In this document: positions 1-5,183 of the stretch, in pieces
How positions within the stretch are numbered: position 1 is the first letter of the stretch
Layout: the number at the start of each line of letters is the position of its first letter
Assembly: GCA_946478675.1 (NCBI GenBank)
Contig: CAMLEF010000322.1
Span: forward strand, 1 to 5,183
Origin: an uncultured Flavobacteriales bacterium
Lineage (GTDB): Bacteria; Bacteroidota; Bacteroidia; Palsa-965
DNA length: 5,183 nt
Direction of reading: 5' to 3'
Program-made: the position numbers and the translations under genes
Notes under the pieces: model-generated
What the model was told of the DNA's origin: nothing
The model's input: the letters and a program-made list of their open reading frames with translations, nothing else
Databases searched by the model: none

Positions 1-35
1 CCCAGCATGCCGGTTCCGCCGGTGAGAAGGATCAT
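1..35 (-). CDS. NAD(P)-dependent epimerase/dehydratase-like protein, N-terminal fragment
   Basis: Only the first eleven codons and part of a twelfth are present; the gene continues past the left edge. They read MILLTGGTGML followed by a probable G, the first beta-strand and glycine-rich turn (TGGTGxLG, the TGxxGxxG pattern) of a Rossmann fold. This is the usual beginning of extended short-chain dehydrogenases such as NAD-dependent nucleotide-sugar epimerases and of NmrA-like NAD(P)-binding proteins. The start is well fixed: an in-frame TAA lies only 12 bases upstream (45-47 on the plus strand) with no alternative start between. There is no Shine-Dalgarno sequence. The gene is divergent from the reductase gene starting at 204. 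Substrate and exact subfamily cannot be told from so short a piece. Confidence 0.75.
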   Translation of the reverse strand, partial: MILLTGGTGML

Positions 36-203
36 GCGGTAAAGTTAGGGGTTTCGGCGTTGCCGCTTGGGCGGAGAAAATGATGCGATGATCGGCGTTT
101 GTGTTTCGTAATTTCAGTGTCTCATGAATGCGAAAGTCATCCGGCCGCATGCCTGAGAATTTTGTATACGTTTCTCCGTTATTTTCTTTGTAAAAAAATC
201 ATC
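36..203. other. Divergent intergenic region
   Basis: These 168 bases separate two divergently transcribed genes, so they must hold the promoters of both. The right half (about 155-203) is clearly more AT-rich than its surroundings and ends in an A-run just before the reductase start. An open reading frame enters this region from a TTG at 99 but shows no conserved protein before the ATG at 204. No RNA gene or clear operator palindrome was seen. Confidence 0.6.
161..190 (+). promoter_or_regulatory. Possible Bacteroidota-type promoter of the DHFR-fold reductase gene
   Basis: A TTTG (161-164) is followed after 18 bases by TTTCTTTG (183-190), which matches the Bacteroidota -7 consensus TAnnTTTG except for the A. 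It lies in an AT-rich stretch and would give a very short leader before the ATG at 204. The spacing is one base or more below the usual 19-21, so this is a weak call made by eye. Confidence 0.35.
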
Positions 204-746
204 ATGCGAAAAATTATTCTCGATCTCGCTGTCAGTCTCGATGGAATGATCGAAGGTCCCAACGGTGAATACGATTGGTGCATTATGGAGCCCGACATGA
301 ACTTCGACAAGTTCCTCGCGGAAACGGATGCGGTGTTTTACGGAAGGAAAAGCTACGAGCTCTTCGGCAGTCAGCAGCCGGAAACATTCGGCTCTGACCT
401 GGAACGCGAAGTATATGAATCGGTGAGCCGCAAGAAAAAATATGTTTTCTCCCGGACGCTAACAGCAGCAGGCGACGCGACGATCGTCGGCGGGAATATC
501 GAAGAGGAAGTGAAGAAGATCAAAGCGATGCCGGGAAAAAATATCTGGCTCTTCGGTGGCGCTTCTCTGGTAACGGATTTCGTAAACGCAGGCCTGGTCG
601 ATGAATATCGTCTCAGTGTGCATCCGATCGTGCTGGGCAGCGGGAAGCCGTTGTTCCAGGATATCAAGCAGCGTGTGAAGCTGAAGCTGGTGCGTTCGGA
701 GACTTTTTCTTCCGGCGTGATCCAGCTGTATTACCAGCCGGAGTAG
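204..746 (+). CDS. Dihydrofolate reductase-fold family protein (RibD C-terminal domain type)
   Basis: This 180-residue protein is a single RibD C-terminal/DHFR-like domain of the kind found in YwjB/YyaP-type proteins. It begins MRKIILDLAVSLDG, the first strand and the conserved SLDG turn. A WxxxEPDMNFDKFL helix lies near residues 25-38, and the TDAVFYGRKSYE segment at 41-52 is the family's (M/Y)GR(K/R)(S/T)YE signature. GGN at 96-98, WLFGGASLV at 115-123 and HPIVLGSGKPLF at 140-151 complete the nucleotide-binding fold. The members are probably NADPH-dependent reductases, but most have no proven substrate, and true trimethoprim-target DHFR (FolA) is a different branch. I chose ATG 204 because conservation starts there; a TTG at 99 would add 35 unconserved residues. 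No Shine-Dalgarno is present, only an A-rich leader. The stop lies one base from that of the convergent MgtC-family gene. Confidence 0.9.
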   Translation: MRKIILDLAVSLDGMIEGPNGEYDWCIMEPDMNFDKFLAETDAVFYGRKSYELFGSQQPETFGSDLEREVYESVSRKKKYVFSRTLTAAGDATIVGGNIEEEVKKIKAMPGKNIWLFGGASLVTDFVNAGLVDEYRLSVHPIVLGSGKPLFQDIKQRVKLKLVRSETFSSGVIQLYYQPE

Positions 747-747
747 A

Positions 748-1383
748 TCAGAACTCGAACGCGAGAATCCGCTCGTCTTTCAGCAGCAGGTCCGTCAGCC
801 GCTCGTGATTTTTGACCGAGCCCTGCAGTTCCCAGTAGCCGGTGATCTTTCCTTCGGCACGGCTTTGTTTTCCGCGATGCACTTTGAGGTTGTGCTGGCG
901 GAACAACTCTTCGTAATGGTACAACGTTTCCTGCTCGAAGTCGCAAACGATCTTGTACGAACGCGCCTGGTTGAGATCGTCGATGAGCTTTTCCAGCCTG
1001 GTGAAGCCCATCAGCACCACCACGATAACGACCGAAGAAGATGCGCAGAGCACGTATTCGCCGGAACCAACGCCCACGCCGATCGCCGCCGCCATCCAGA
1101 TCGTCGCTGCAGTCGTTACGCCTTTCACGTGATCGCTCGCGCGGAAAATTGCGCCCGCACCGAGAAAGCCGATGCCCGTCACGATATTCGCCGCAATACG
1201 ATCGGCGTTGTTCGGTCCGCCGAGGCGAATGGAAAACAAAGTGAAAAGCGCGGAGCCGACCGTCACGAGAATGATCGTGCGAAAGCCGGCAGATTTGGAA
1301 CGATACTCCCGTTCTGCGCCGATGATCGCACCGAACAAAACGGCGAGACCGAGTTTGATGAAATCTTCCTGCGCGAAATCCAT
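748..1383 (-). CDS. MgtC/SapB family membrane protein
   Basis: The 211-residue product shows the MgtC/SapB signature throughout. GAIIGAEREYRSKSAGFRT (18-36) is followed by VTVGSALF (40-47), then TGIGFLGAGAIFR (69-81) and VKGVTTAATIWMAAAIGVGVG (86-106). Five hydrophobic segments, near 9-22, 36-52, 64-80, 88-105 and 110-127, make it an inner-membrane protein. The remaining 80 or so residues are a charged soluble domain, matching the ACT-like cytoplasmic tail of longer family members. MgtC of Salmonella affects virulence, low-magnesium survival and ATP synthase; most homologues in environmental bacteria are uncharacterised, so magnesium or acid-stress adaptation is only a guess here. It lies 82 bases downstream of the carboxylase gene in the same direction and could be co-transcribed. 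A long heptamer-repeat hairpin ends nine bases before its ATG. Confidence 0.92.
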   Translation of the reverse strand: MDFAQEDFIKLGLAVLFGAIIGAEREYRSKSAGFRTIILVTVGSALFTLFSIRLGGPNNADRIAANIVTGIGFLGAGAIFRASDHVKGVTTAATIWMAAAIGVGVGSGEYVLCASSSVVIVVVLMGFTRLEKLIDDLNQARSYKIVCDFEQETLYHYEELFRQHNLKVHRGKQSRAEGKITGYWELQGSVKNHERLTDLLLKDERILAFEF

Positions 1384-1391
1384 GAGAGTCG

Positions 1392-1461
1392 GGAGTTTGG
1401 AGTTGGGAGTTCGGAGTTGGAAATGTTAGCAGGAACACTCCGAACTCCGGACTCCAAACTC
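1392..1461. repeat. Long inverted repeat with arms of tandem GGAGTTN heptamers
   Basis: The left arm (1393-1417) and right arm (1437-1461) match as reverse complements at 23 of 25 positions around a 19-base loop. The left side consists of four exact GGAGTTN heptamers (1392-1419); the right side, read on the minus strand, gives GAGTTT, GGAGTCC, GGAGTTC, GGAGTGT. On the minus strand it begins four bases after the carboxylase stop and ends nine bases before the MgtC-family start. Neither side has a T-run, so it is not a standard intrinsic terminator. It could act as a factor-dependent terminator, an RNA-stability element or an extragenic palindrome. Confidence 0.85.
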
Positions 1462-1465
1462 AGCG

Positions 1466-3007
1466 CTATAACGGGATGTTACCGTGTTTCTTCTGCGGCA
1501 GCTTGTCGGCTTTGTTCTTCAGCATTTCGAACGCAGCGATGAGCTTGGCACGCGTGTCCTCGGGAACGATCACTTCATCGACGTAACCGCGCGCGGCAGC
1601 CATGTACGGGTTGGCGAATTTCTCGAGGTATTCGGTTTCTTTTTCCTTCAGCTTGGCTGCCGGATCTTTTGCAGCAGAAATTTCATTCTTGAAGATGATC
1701 TCCGCAGCGCCTTTCGCGCCCATCACGGCAATCTCTGCCGACGGCCACGCGTAGTTCATGTCGGCGCCGATGTGCTTCGAGTTCATCACGTCGTAAGCGC
1801 CGCCGTATGCTTTGCGCGTAATGACGGTGATGCGCGGAACGGTCGCTTCGCAGAACGCATACAGCAGCTTTGCGCCGTTGGTGATGATCGCGTTCCATTC
1901 CTGGTCGGTGCCGGGCAGGAAGCCGGGAACGTCTTCGAACACGAGCAGCGGAATGTTGAATGAATCGCAGAAGCGCACAAAACGCGCGGCTTTCGTCGAG
2001 GCGTGAATGTCGAGTACGCCGGCGAGCACGGCAGGCTGGTTCGCCACGATGCCGATGCTTCTTCCGCCGAGACGCGCGAAACCGACAACGATGTTCTCCG
2101 CGAAATTCTTGTGCACTTCGAGGAACGAATCCGCGTCGATCACGTGTTCGATGACTTCACGAATATCGTAAGGCTGGTTCGGGTTGGCGGGAATGATATT
2201 GTTGAGCGCCGTACGTTTTTCATTCGCGGCTTCATAGGGAAGCACAGGCGCATCGTCTTCGCAGTTCTGCGGCATGTAACCGACCAGCGCGCGGATCGTC
2301 TGCAGGCATTCGACTTCGTTAGCCGCAGCAAAATGCGTGACGCCGGATTTGCTCGCGTGGGTCATTGCGCCGCCGAGCTCTTCGGAAGTGACTTCTTCGT
2401 GCGTCACCGTTTTCACCACGTTCGGGCCGGTCACAAACATGTACGACGTGTTCTCGACCATGAGAATGAAATCGGTGATCGCGGGAGAATAAACCGCACC
2501 GCCGGCACAGGGTCCCATGATCGCGGAGATCTGCGGCACCACACCCGAAGCGATCGTGTTGCGGTAAAAAATATCTGCGTAGCCGCCGAGCGAAACCACA
2601 CCTTCCTGGATGCGCGCGCCGCCCGAATCGTTGAGGCCGATCACAGGTGCGCCGTTTTTCATCGCGAGATCCATGATGCGGCAGATCTTCTCTGCGTGCG
2701 TTTCCGAAAGCGAGCCGCCGAAAACGGTGAAGTCCTGCGAAAACACATACACCAGCCGACCGTTGATGCGGCCGTAACCGGTCACGACGCCGTCGCCGAG
2801 GTATTTTTCTTTGTCCAAACCGAAATCGGTAGCGCGGTGCGTCACGAGCATGCCGATCTCTTCGAATGATCCGTCGTCGAGCAGGAAGTGCAGGCGTTCA
2901 CGCGCGGTGAGCTTGCCCTTTTTATGCTGTGCGTCGATGCGTTTCTGACCGCCGCCGAGTTGGGCTTCGGCGATCTTATCATGGAGCGTTTGGAGCTTGT
3001 CTTTCAT
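1466..3007 (-). CDS. pccB: Acyl-CoA carboxylase carboxyltransferase (beta) subunit, propionyl/methylmalonyl-CoA type
   Basis: The 513-residue protein has the normal length and full two-domain crotonase-fold layout of PccB-like carboxyltransferases. The enzyme moves a carboxyl group between biotin on a carrier protein and propionyl-CoA, giving methylmalonyl-CoA. Domain 1 carries [12 protein letters not shown] (125-136) and [13 protein letters not shown] (164-176), which form the first CoA and oxyanion site. Domain 2 carries [14 protein letters not shown] (357-370), [11 protein letters not shown] (398-408) and [18 protein letters not shown] (420-437). Asp406, in GGAYDVM, sits where PccB enzymes are reported to have a propionyl-selecting aspartate, but I have not aligned it. 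ATG 3007 is chosen because [11 protein letters not shown] is the family's usual N-terminus; an extension to 3073 would cross the promoter-like element. No biotin carboxylase or BCCP gene is in the window. Methylmalonyl-CoA decarboxylase alpha subunit (MmdA) is a close relative and remains an alternative. Confidence 0.93.
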   Translation of the reverse strand: MKDKLQTLHDKIAEAQLGGGQKRIDAQHKKGKLTARERLHFLLDDGSFEEIGMLVTHRATDFGLDKEKYLGDGVVTGYGRINGRLVYVFSQDFTVFGGSLSETHAEKICRIMDLAMKNGAPVIGLNDSGGARIQEGVVSLGGYADIFYRNTIASGVVPQISAIMGPCAGGAVYSPAITDFILMVENTSYMFVTGPNVVKTVTHEEVTSEELGGAMTHASKSGVTHFAAANEVECLQTIRALVGYMPQNCEDDAPVLPYEAANEKRTALNNIIPANPNQPYDIREVIEHVIDADSFLEVHKNFAENIVVGFARLGGRSIGIVANQPAVLAGVLDIHASTKAARFVRFCDSFNIPLLVFEDVPGFLPGTDQEWNAIITNGAKLLYAFCEATVPRITVITRKAYGGAYDVMNSKHIGADMNYAWPSAEIAVMGAKGAAEIIFKNEISAAKDPAAKLKEKETEYLEKFANPYMAAARGYVDEVIVPEDTRAKLIAAFEMLKNKADKLPQKKHGNIPL

Positions 3008-3023
3008 AGGAGGAAATTGTTTG

Positions 3024-3053
3024 CGAAGATAGCTATTAAGGGAATGTTGGCAA
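3024..3053 (-). promoter_or_regulatory. Candidate Bacteroidota promoter of the carboxylase gene
   Basis: Read on the minus strand, TTG (3053-3051) is followed after exactly 19 bases by TATCTTCG (3031-3024). This fits the Bacteroidota TTG-N19-TAnnTTTG pattern with one mismatch in the -7 box. Transcription would start near 3018, leaving a leader of about ten bases before the ATG at 3007. The upstream hairpin at 3110-3172 would separate it from the acetyltransferase gene. The call was made by eye. Confidence 0.45.
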
Positions 3054-3109
3054 CGCTGTGAGAACTGCGGCAAGGATGGGGAAGATGGTGCCCTGGTGAA
3101 GCTGTCGGA

Positions 3110-3172
3110 CAGTCGGCAGTCTTCAGTTGGCAGTCATTCGCAATACGACTGACAACTGAAGACCGACGACCG
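3110..3172. repeat. Long inverted repeat with arms of tandem CAGTYNN heptamers
   Basis: The left arm (3110-3135) and right arm (3147-3172) match as reverse complements at 22 of 26 positions around an 11-base loop. Two of the four mismatches become G-U pairs in minus-strand RNA. The left arm is CAGTCGG, CAGTCTT, CAGTTGG, CAGTC; the right arm, read on the minus strand, is CGGTCGT, CGGTCTT, CAGTTGT, CAGTCG with the same seven-base period. It starts one base after the acetyltransferase stop codon. No T-run follows on either side, so a plain intrinsic terminator is unlikely, though a 3'-end function fits the position. Confidence 0.83.
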
Positions 3173-3173
3173 A

Positions 3174-3707
3174 TCAAACCGACTTTCCGTACAACAGCGC
3201 GTCGATGAACTGGCCGTTCTTGAGGAATGCTTTGCTGCGGATGCCTTCCTGCGTAAATCCGTTTTTCACGAGCAACCCGGCAGAAACAGGATTCGTTGCG
3301 TATACCGTGGCATCGAAGCGCGTGAGCTTGCGCACATTCTTTCCGTATTCGAGCAGCACCGGCAACGCAGCCGACATGATGCCCTGCCCGCGGAACGGCG
3401 CCGCTACCCAATAGCCGATCTCATCGCGGTGCGCCGTCGCAGGAAGCGTGTTGAAGCCGAGAAATCCCGCACCGCCGCGCATCGAGCCGTCCTTCGCGCG
3501 AATGACGAAGTTCAGCGGGTGACCGAATTTCTGTTCCTGCTCCTTGCAGTAACTGACGAACCACTTCGCGTCTTTTTCCGTGTACGGATGCGGAACGTTC
3601 AGCGTTTGCCGGAACAGCTCGAAGTCGTTCATGTATTCCACGTACGAAGGAATGTCGCGCTCTTCCGGCGGCGAGAAATACAGCTCCTCGTTAATGGGGA
3701 TTTGCAT
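3174..3707 (-). CDS. GNAT family N-acetyltransferase, RimJ/RimL type
   Basis: The 177-residue protein is a single GNAT domain that would transfer an acetyl group from acetyl-CoA to an amine. The pyrophosphate-binding loop RGQGI (106-110), preceded by EIGYWVAAPF (96-105), is the motif A core of this fold. DATVYATNPVSAGLLVKNGF (132-151) is the following strand and helix typical of the RimJ/RimL and SpeG-like branch, in which NxxSxxLxxKxGF is a hallmark. The N-terminal SPPEERDIPSYVEYMND (12-28) matches the usual first strand and helix. Substrate cannot be deduced: members acetylate ribosomal protein N-termini, polyamines, aminoglycosides and other small molecules. The start at 3707 is the only ATG before conserved sequence, and the length is normal. 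The gene starts 18 bases beyond the T-run of the upstream terminator, and I found no convincing promoter in between. A heptamer-repeat hairpin follows directly after the stop. Confidence 0.9.
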   Translation of the reverse strand: MQIPINEELYFSPPEERDIPSYVEYMNDFELFRQTLNVPHPYTEKDAKWFVSYCKEQEQKFGHPLNFVIRAKDGSMRGGAGFLGFNTLPATAHRDEIGYWVAAPFRGQGIMSAALPVLLEYGKNVRKLTRFDATVYATNPVSAGLLVKNGFTQEGIRSKAFLKNGQFIDALLYGKSV

Positions 3708-3725
3708 GAGGTGAAGTTACGGCAT

Positions 3726-3759
3726 AAAAAAATCCCCCCGGTGTTGCCAGCGGAGGGAT
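3726..3759 (-). terminator. Intrinsic terminator of the GIN-barrel protein gene
   Basis: On the minus strand the 9-base arm ATCCCTCCG (3759-3751) is followed by a 10-base loop and the arm CGGGGGGAT (3740-3732), then six further T residues (3731-3726). All nine positions pair, one of them as G-U. The hairpin lies 56 bases after the stop at 3816, and the T-run occurs only on this side, so it acts on minus-strand transcripts. Confidence 0.9.
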
Positions 3760-3815
3760 CGTAGAAGCAGGGATGTAAAGTTTCCTGCGGGTTTAGAGCG
3801 AATATTGTTTTTCGT

Positions 3816-5183
3816 TTAGAAGTCGAGGTGAATGCCTGCTGCGAAAGGATACACCGTCGGGCCTTTTTCTTTCTCGAAAAGCGTCGAGAGCGAATACGTG
3901 CCGAAGATGGAGAACTTGCCGTAACCGATGCGCACGATCGCGTCGTAGCGGAACGGGTTTACGTTGAAGTCATCTTTCACTTTGCGCTTGTACGTGTGAC
4001 CGTCGAGCTCGTATTTCTGCTTCAGCTTATTGTTGAAGACGTTGTACCCGAATTGCATGCCGGCGCCGATGTGGAACGAGCGGGATGCATCGTCGTTGTT
4101 GGTGTTGAACTCGAGGAACAGCGGCACGTTCACGTAGCACATGTTGAGGCGGTTGCGCGAATAGTGCATCGAATCGTTGATCGCCGTTACTGCCGGCATC
4201 TGCGGCTGCAGCGTGTACGAGTTGCGGAAGTTGTAGTGATACCAGGTGAGACCGATGCCGGTGCCGAGGTTCACATTGTTGCGGTAGATGTGAATGTTTT
4301 TCTGGAAAGCGTTCCAGCCGAACATGTACGACTTCGCGTAATTCAGGTTCATGAATTCGTTGGTGCCGGTGAAGTCGAGCTGGTTGTTCGAGTTGAGATA
4401 ACCGTTGATACCGACGTCGAAACCGCCCCAGTATTTGAAGTCTTCGTCATCCGCTTTTTTCTCGCGCTTCGAACGCTCATCGTCGTTTTCCGTAATGTTG
4501 AAGTTGTACGGTCCGACGTGGATGTTGGTCGTGTCGGAAGTGCTGCTGCCGTCGACGTTGCGCATGCTCACCGAGCTCGAGCCGTTCGCGTTGATGACTT
4601 TTTCTGCCGGCGTGCCCTGGTAAGTGATGTCGGATGCGCCGTTCGCTGTAGCGTTGATCGACTGCGAAGCGGAAACGTGTGCGCTGGATGCGCCGCTGGC
4701 GACTACCGTTGCGCGTTCGGTCTGCAGGTTGTATGCTTTGAGCTCGCAGGCGCCGGAGAGTACCGCGTCGAGACGCGAAGCGGTGCCGGTCAGTTTGCTT
4801 TCGCAGGCGCCGCTCAGGCGGACATTAACGGAAGTGGCCTGTACGTTCAGCTTCGTTTGCGCTGCGCCCGTACCGATGACGGTCAGCGAATCGGTGATCA
4901 ATTGGTTGCTGGACGTTACTTCGGTCGCGCCGCTGACGTCGATGTAGTTCAGTTTCTTCAGCGTGACCTTCACCTTCGTGTCATCGTCGATGCCTTTCAT
5001 GCTCTCCGCTTTGATCACGAGCACGCCGTTCTCGACGTTGGTGGAAATGCTTTTCGCGGCGTTGTTGTCTTCCGCTTCGATCGTCACGGAGCAGGCGTCG
5101 CCTTGCGTGAGCTCGATGTGGAGCGGGGAAACGGAGCGCACGCCGTTAAATTCGCCCGGCGTGCGGGTATCGTTGGTTCCCTG
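3816..5183 (-). CDS. GIN-domain (DUF2807) surface protein with C-terminal outer-membrane beta-barrel, 5' partial
   Basis: The reading frame is open to the right edge, so the signal peptide and true start are missing; 455 codons are visible. Residues 10-210 are a GIN domain (putative autotransporter adhesin head). It opens with GEFNGVRSVSPLHIELTQGD and then shows a turn motif such as SGA, NGA or TGA every 19-20 residues (about 84, 105, 124, 143, 163, 181, 201), as expected of a right-handed beta-helix. A short charged linker, DDERSKREKKADDEDF, lies near 234-249. Residues 250-455 have alternating aromatic and polar strands (for example NLGTGIGLTWYHYNF, FHIGAGMQFGYNVF, YDAIVRIGYGKFSIFG), and the chain ends in AGIHLDF with a terminal phenylalanine, the pattern of an OmpA/PorT-like outer-membrane barrel. 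Exposure of the helix by the barrel is inference, and ligand and role are unknown. A GTG at 5141 is in frame but internal to the domain, so it is not the start. An intrinsic terminator follows. Confidence 0.85.
   Translation of the reverse strand, partial: QGTNDTRTPGEFNGVRSVSPLHIELTQGDACSVTIEAEDNNAAKSISTNVENGVLVIKAESMKGIDDDTKVKVTLKKLNYIDVSGATEVTSSNQLITDSLTVIGTGAAQTKLNVQATSVNVRLSGACESKLTGTASRLDAVLSGACELKAYNLQTERATVVASGASSAHVSASQSINATANGASDITYQGTPAEKVINANGSSSVSMRNVDGSSTSDTTNIHVGPYNFNITENDDERSKREKKADDEDFKYWGGFDVGINGYLNSNNQLDFTGTNEFMNLNYAKSYMFGWNAFQKNIHIYRNNVNLGTGIGLTWYHYNFRNSYTLQPQMPAVTAINDSMHYSRNRLNMCYVNVPLFLEFNTNNDDASRSFHIGAGMQFGYNVFNNKLKQKYELDGHTYKRKVKDDFNVNPFRYDAIVRIGYGKFSIFGTYSLSTLFEKEKGPTVYPFAAGIHLDF

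Noticed and set aside
40..47. TAACTTTA on the minus strand as a -7 box for the left-edge epimerase-like gene
   Set aside because: It matches TAnnTTTG except at the last base, but it is only four bases from the start codon and has no TTG at the right distance.
99..203. N-terminal extension of the reductase from a TTG codon
   Set aside because: The extra 35 residues look like translated intergenic DNA and include the promoter-like region. The DHFR-fold begins exactly at ATG 204.
711..742. TCCGGC ... GCCGGA inverted repeat at the end of the reductase gene as a terminator
   Set aside because: The stem is only six pairs with a 20-base loop, lies inside coding sequence, and lacks a T-run after it on either strand.
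1392..1461. CRISPR-like or tandem-repeat array
   Set aside because: The units are 7 nt with no spacers and are arranged as two opposing arms. It is a palindrome of short tandem repeats, not a CRISPR.
805..1542. Long plus-strand open frame opposite the MgtC-family gene and the carboxylase 3' end
   Set aside because: It is rich in Arg, His and Ala without domain character, and it crosses the heptamer repeat. It is an antisense shadow of two well-conserved genes.
2003..2869. 288-codon plus-strand open frame inside the carboxylase gene
   Set aside because: It is antisense to highly conserved carboxyltransferase motifs and has the skewed composition expected of a mirror frame in GC-rich DNA.
3008..3073. 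N-terminal extension of the carboxylase to 3073
   Set aside because: The added residues are not conserved in the family, and the region carries a promoter-like element.

Overview
The window looks like a chromosomal piece of a fairly GC-rich member of the Bacteroidota, probably Chitinophagales-like. That placement is inference, because no marker gene is present. It rests on three observations: no start codon has a Shine-Dalgarno sequence, two upstream regions carry boxes resembling the Bacteroidota TTG / TAnnTTTG promoter, and there is an outer-membrane protein joining a GIN (DUF2807) domain to a beta-barrel, a style typical of that phylum.

Layout, left to right. Positions 1-35 (minus) hold the first codons of a Rossmann-fold NAD(P)-dependent sugar-epimerase-like protein running off the left edge. 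A 168-base divergent spacer follows. Positions 204-746 (plus) encode a small RibD/DHFR-fold reductase. Its stop is one base away from the stop of a convergent MgtC/SapB-family membrane protein (748-1383, minus). Upstream of that lies a propionyl/methylmalonyl-CoA carboxylase carboxyltransferase (beta) subunit (1466-3007, minus), then a RimJ/RimL-type GNAT acetyltransferase (3174-3707, minus). Last is a large surface protein (3816 to the right edge, minus) with a GIN adhesin-head domain and a C-terminal outer-membrane barrel, truncated at its N-terminus by the window edge.

The genes do not form an obvious single pathway. The four complete or near-complete minus-strand genes are co-oriented. 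A classical intrinsic terminator follows the GIN-barrel gene, and a promoter-like element precedes the carboxylase. The carboxylase and mgtC-like gene could share a transcript across an 82-base gap. The carboxylase would need a biotin carboxylase/BCCP partner encoded elsewhere.

The most unusual structure is a pair of long inverted repeats (1392-1461 and 3110-3172). Each begins 1-4 bases after the stop codon of a minus-strand gene. Each has arms of about 25 nt built from tandem heptamers, GGAGTTN in one and CAGTYNN in the other. They share architecture but differ in sequence, and neither has the T-run of a normal terminator. No RNA gene, CRISPR array or insertion sequence was seen, and no gene-free stretch exceeds 300 bases.
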